The translations under genes were made by a program, and so were the position numbers. The notes under the pieces were generated by a model. The model did no database searches, was not told the DNA's origin, and saw only the letters and a list, made by a program, of their open reading frames with translations. Shown one piece after another: positions 62,406-64,000 of a DNA stretch of 64,000 nt (its first letter is position 1; every line of letters starts with the position of its first letter). Source of the DNA: an uncultured Phocaeicola sp. (GTDB lineage Bacteria; Bacteroidota; Bacteroidia; Bacteroidales; Bacteroidaceae). The stretch covers positions 124,001 to 188,000 of the forward strand of contig CAOYQO010000001.1 of assembly GCA_948566455.1 (NCBI GenBank). Direction: 5' to 3'.

Positions 62406-63550
62406 TATCCGAACTTTTCCGCAGCCTTTTCCATCTGTTCGATGATGCCTACTCCAAAGGGACAGTTCGTTTCACATTGTCCGCACTGAATGCATTCCGA
62501 GGCATGATGCGAGAGCGTCTTGTAGTGTTCATGTACTGTCTCGGGTATTTCATTCTGGGCAATGGTTAGGTTATAGTACTTGTTTACACTCGCTATATCA
62601 ATTCCTACCGAGCAAGGAGCGCAATGTCCGCAATACATGCAATGCCCCTGCCAGCTAAACTTTTCCATACCTGCCATAACCGAGGTGTAATCTTTTTCTT
62701 CTTTAGTAGCATTGCACCAGTTGATGGCAGCTTGCATCTCATCGCAACTTTTGCAACCGACCATTACGGAAGCAACAGCCGGACGGGTTAGCGCATACTC
62801 AATACACTGCACCGGTGTCATAGCTTTGCCAAAGGGAGAGTTCGTTTCACTCAGTAAGTCTCCGCCGCCATAGACTTTCATTACATCCAGACCTATACCT
62901 TTCTGCTCACAGAGTTCATAAAGCTTTTCACGTTCCGGATCTATATTTTCAAGGGAATGGGCATAACTTTCGTCAGCCCATAAATCATCTACATTTTCGC
63001 TGGGCGGTTGCAAATCGTAACAGGGATTGATGGAGAACATCAGTACTTCAATCAATCCACTTTCTACAGCCAACCTTGCCACAGTAGGGTTGTGGCTGCT
63101 TAGTCCGATATGGCGAATTTTACCTTCTTCTTTCAGACGCAGGGCCAGCCGAATGATAGGACCATTGAATACTTCATGGAAATCTTCTTCGCTATCTACA
63201 TAGTGAATCATACCAATATCAAGGTAATCCGTATGAAGACGTGTCAACTGGTCTTCAAAAGAAGCAATTGTTTTTTCTACATCACGGGTGCGCAGATACT
63301 GATCATTTTCCCAAGTAGTACATAAATGCCCCTGAATGATAAACAGTTGCCGGCGTCCGGTCAATGCCTTGCCGATATTACTGCGCAGATCGGGATTTGA
63401 GGTATACATATCGATAAAGTTGATTCCTTTACTGATGGCGAAGTCCATTTCCGAATGTACCTGTTCTTCCGTTTTTCCCATAAAACCTTCACAACCCAGT
63501 GCGATGACACTAACGGATAGTCCTGTATTTCCTAATATTCTGTATTCCAT
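62402..63550 (-). CDS. Aldo/keto reductase with C-terminal ferredoxin domain
   Basis: 382 residues. MEYRILGNTGLSVSVIALGCEG opens the aldo/keto reductase barrel (IDMYTSNPDLRSNIGKAL with catalytic Asp/Tyr region, HIGLSSHNP). The last 90 residues hold cysteines in CMYCGHCAPC and CIQCGQCETNCP, enough for one or two [4Fe-4S] clusters. Such fusions are common in anaerobes and are thought to couple carbonyl reduction to ferredoxin. Its stop overlaps the end of the convergent fucP by 4 bp. Confidence 0.92.
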   Translation of the reverse strand: MEYRILGNTGLSVSVIALGCEGFMGKTEEQVHSEMDFAISKGINFIDMYTSNPDLRSNIGKALTGRRQLFIIQGHLCTTWENDQYLRTRDVEKTIASFEDQLTRLHTDYLDIGMIHYVDSEEDFHEVFNGPIIRLALRLKEEGKIRHIGLSSHNPTVARLAVESGLIEVLMFSINPCYDLQPPSENVDDLWADESYAHSLENIDPEREKLYELCEQKGIGLDVMKVYGGGDLLSETNSPFGKAMTPVQCIEYALTRPAVASVMVGCKSCDEMQAAINWCNATKEEKDYTSVMAGMEKFSWQGHCMYCGHCAPCSVGIDIASVNKYYNLTIAQNEIPETVHEHYKTLSHHASECIQCGQCETNCPFGVGIIEQMEKAAEKFGY

Positions 63551-63645
63551 GATATTTCAAATTCTTAGTATGTTTTTGCGAAGTTACTAATATTGAAGAA
63601 AACGTTCCCGTTTTAATCCGAATAAATTTGCACTGATTAAGAAAG

Positions 63646-64000
63646 TTATCCGAAGGCATGTTTCAGCTTCTTCAAACCTTTAGCCAACTGTTGCTGCGGA
63701 CAGGCAATATTGATACGGATAAAATTGTCTCCGTCTTCTCCGTACATACAGCCCTCATTGACCCAGACCTTTTCTTTTTCCAGTAGAGCCGTCACGATTT
63801 CTTCCGATGACTTATTCAACACTGAACAGTCTACCCATACCAGATAAGTACCTTCTAATTTAAGTACGGGGAAATCCGGTAGATGTTCATTGAAATAGTT
63901 TCTCAGATACTGATAATTGGCAAACAGATAACTTTTTAGTTCTTCCAGCCATTCTTCCCCTTCATTATAGGCGGCTATCAATGCCTCCACACCGAATGGG
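63646..64000 (-). CDS. C-terminal part of a PatB/MalY-type aminotransferase (partial)
   Basis: The frame is open to the window edge; about 117 residues are visible. NPFG-like start PFGVEALIAAYNEGEEWLEELKSYL and GTYLVWVDCS, VWVNEGCMYG, FIRINIACP match the small domain of fold-type I PLP enzymes of the cystathionine beta-lyase PatB/MalY group; RINIACP contains the substrate-carboxylate arginine. The PLP lysine is outside the window. Confidence 0.85.
   Translation of the reverse strand, partial: PFGVEALIAAYNEGEEWLEELKSYLFANYQYLRNYFNEHLPDFPVLKLEGTYLVWVDCSVLNKSSEEIVTALLEKEKVWVNEGCMYGEDGDNFIRINIACPQQQLAKGLKKLKHAFG

Noticed and set aside
55990..62600. Further GGGTATTTC matches at about 56026 and 62543
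   Set aside because: Both lie inside coding sequence and have no -7 box 19 nt downstream, unlike the four promoter copies.
1..64000. CRISPR arrays, tRNA or rRNA genes, insertion sequences
   Set aside because: No regularly spaced repeats, no cloverleaf or rRNA segments and no transposase frames were seen on reading the sequence.

Overview
The window looks like a chromosomal segment of a gut Bacteroides (phylum Bacteroidota). The evidence is direct: almost every promoter I can place has the Bacteroides -7 octamer TAnnTTTG, with a -33 TTTG where one is visible. Shine-Dalgarno signals are weak and A-rich. Surface proteins are lipoproteins or Bacteroides-type porins. The gene set (hcp with Crp-type regulators, HU-like DUF4469 protein, Mfa/FimB-like lipoproteins, B12-controlled carboxylase, HydEFG hydrogenases) fits an anaerobe that imports B12. 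Species cannot be named from sequence reading alone.

Layout. 1-3.6 kb: tail of an outer-membrane barrel, two tandem Crp/Fnr regulators and the divergent hybrid cluster protein gene, with an operator-like palindrome at about -42. 3.6-7.4 kb: a tyrosine recombinase next to a 290-bp segment bounded by perfect 18-bp inverted repeats (a probable invertible switch), then an HU-like DUF4469 protein and an LruC-domain lipoprotein. 7.5-9.3 kb: AAA-ATPase/PD-(D/E)XK protein. 9.3-19.9 kb: TetR regulator, then a seven-gene operon (porin, imelysin, di-heme oxidoreductase, second porin, cytochrome c lipoprotein, chorismatase-like protein, CcsA/ResB-type cytochrome c assembly protein). Flavodoxin follows at 20.1 kb. 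Four promoters in this region (tetR, a broken small membrane ORF, the porin operon and flavodoxin) share the element GGGTATTkC exactly 19 nt ahead of the -7 box, which suggests one regulon, perhaps iron or redox controlled.

20.7-27.7 kb: SanA-like protein, Fsr-type efflux pump, soluble PAS/GAF histidine kinase, and the anaerobic ribonucleotide reductase nrdD-nrdG. 27.8-34.0 kb: two back-to-back cobalamin riboswitches, one facing nrdDG and one facing a Cys-rich CWC protein plus the three subunits of a biotin-dependent propionyl-CoA/methylmalonyl-CoA carboxylase, whose biotin carboxylase gene carries a single-base frameshift; then an AspT/YidE-type transporter. 34.1-43.7 kb: pyridoxamine kinase, a wrecked hybrid two-component gene, a large inverted repeat, an acidic orphan, a hybrid sensor kinase and two fimbria-type lipoproteins, one carrying a metzincin-type zinc protease motif.

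43.9-54.8 kb is a hydrogen-metabolism island: a trimeric, probably electron-bifurcating [FeFe] hydrogenase (hydB-hydA-hydC), the three H-cluster maturases hydF, hydG and hydE, a second ferredoxin-like [FeFe] hydrogenase and a divergent iron-type alcohol dehydrogenase. Together they would dispose of fermentation electrons as H2 or alcohol. 54.9-64 kb holds an orphan gene paired with a DUF1848 protein, a rubrerythrin-VIT1 fusion, a nitronate monooxygenase-like protein, an RRM protein, a GNAT acetyltransferase, a small membrane protein, a FucP-type sugar permease, a ferredoxin-tailed aldo/keto reductase and the end of a PatB-type aminotransferase. I saw no rRNA, tRNA, insertion sequence or CRISPR array.
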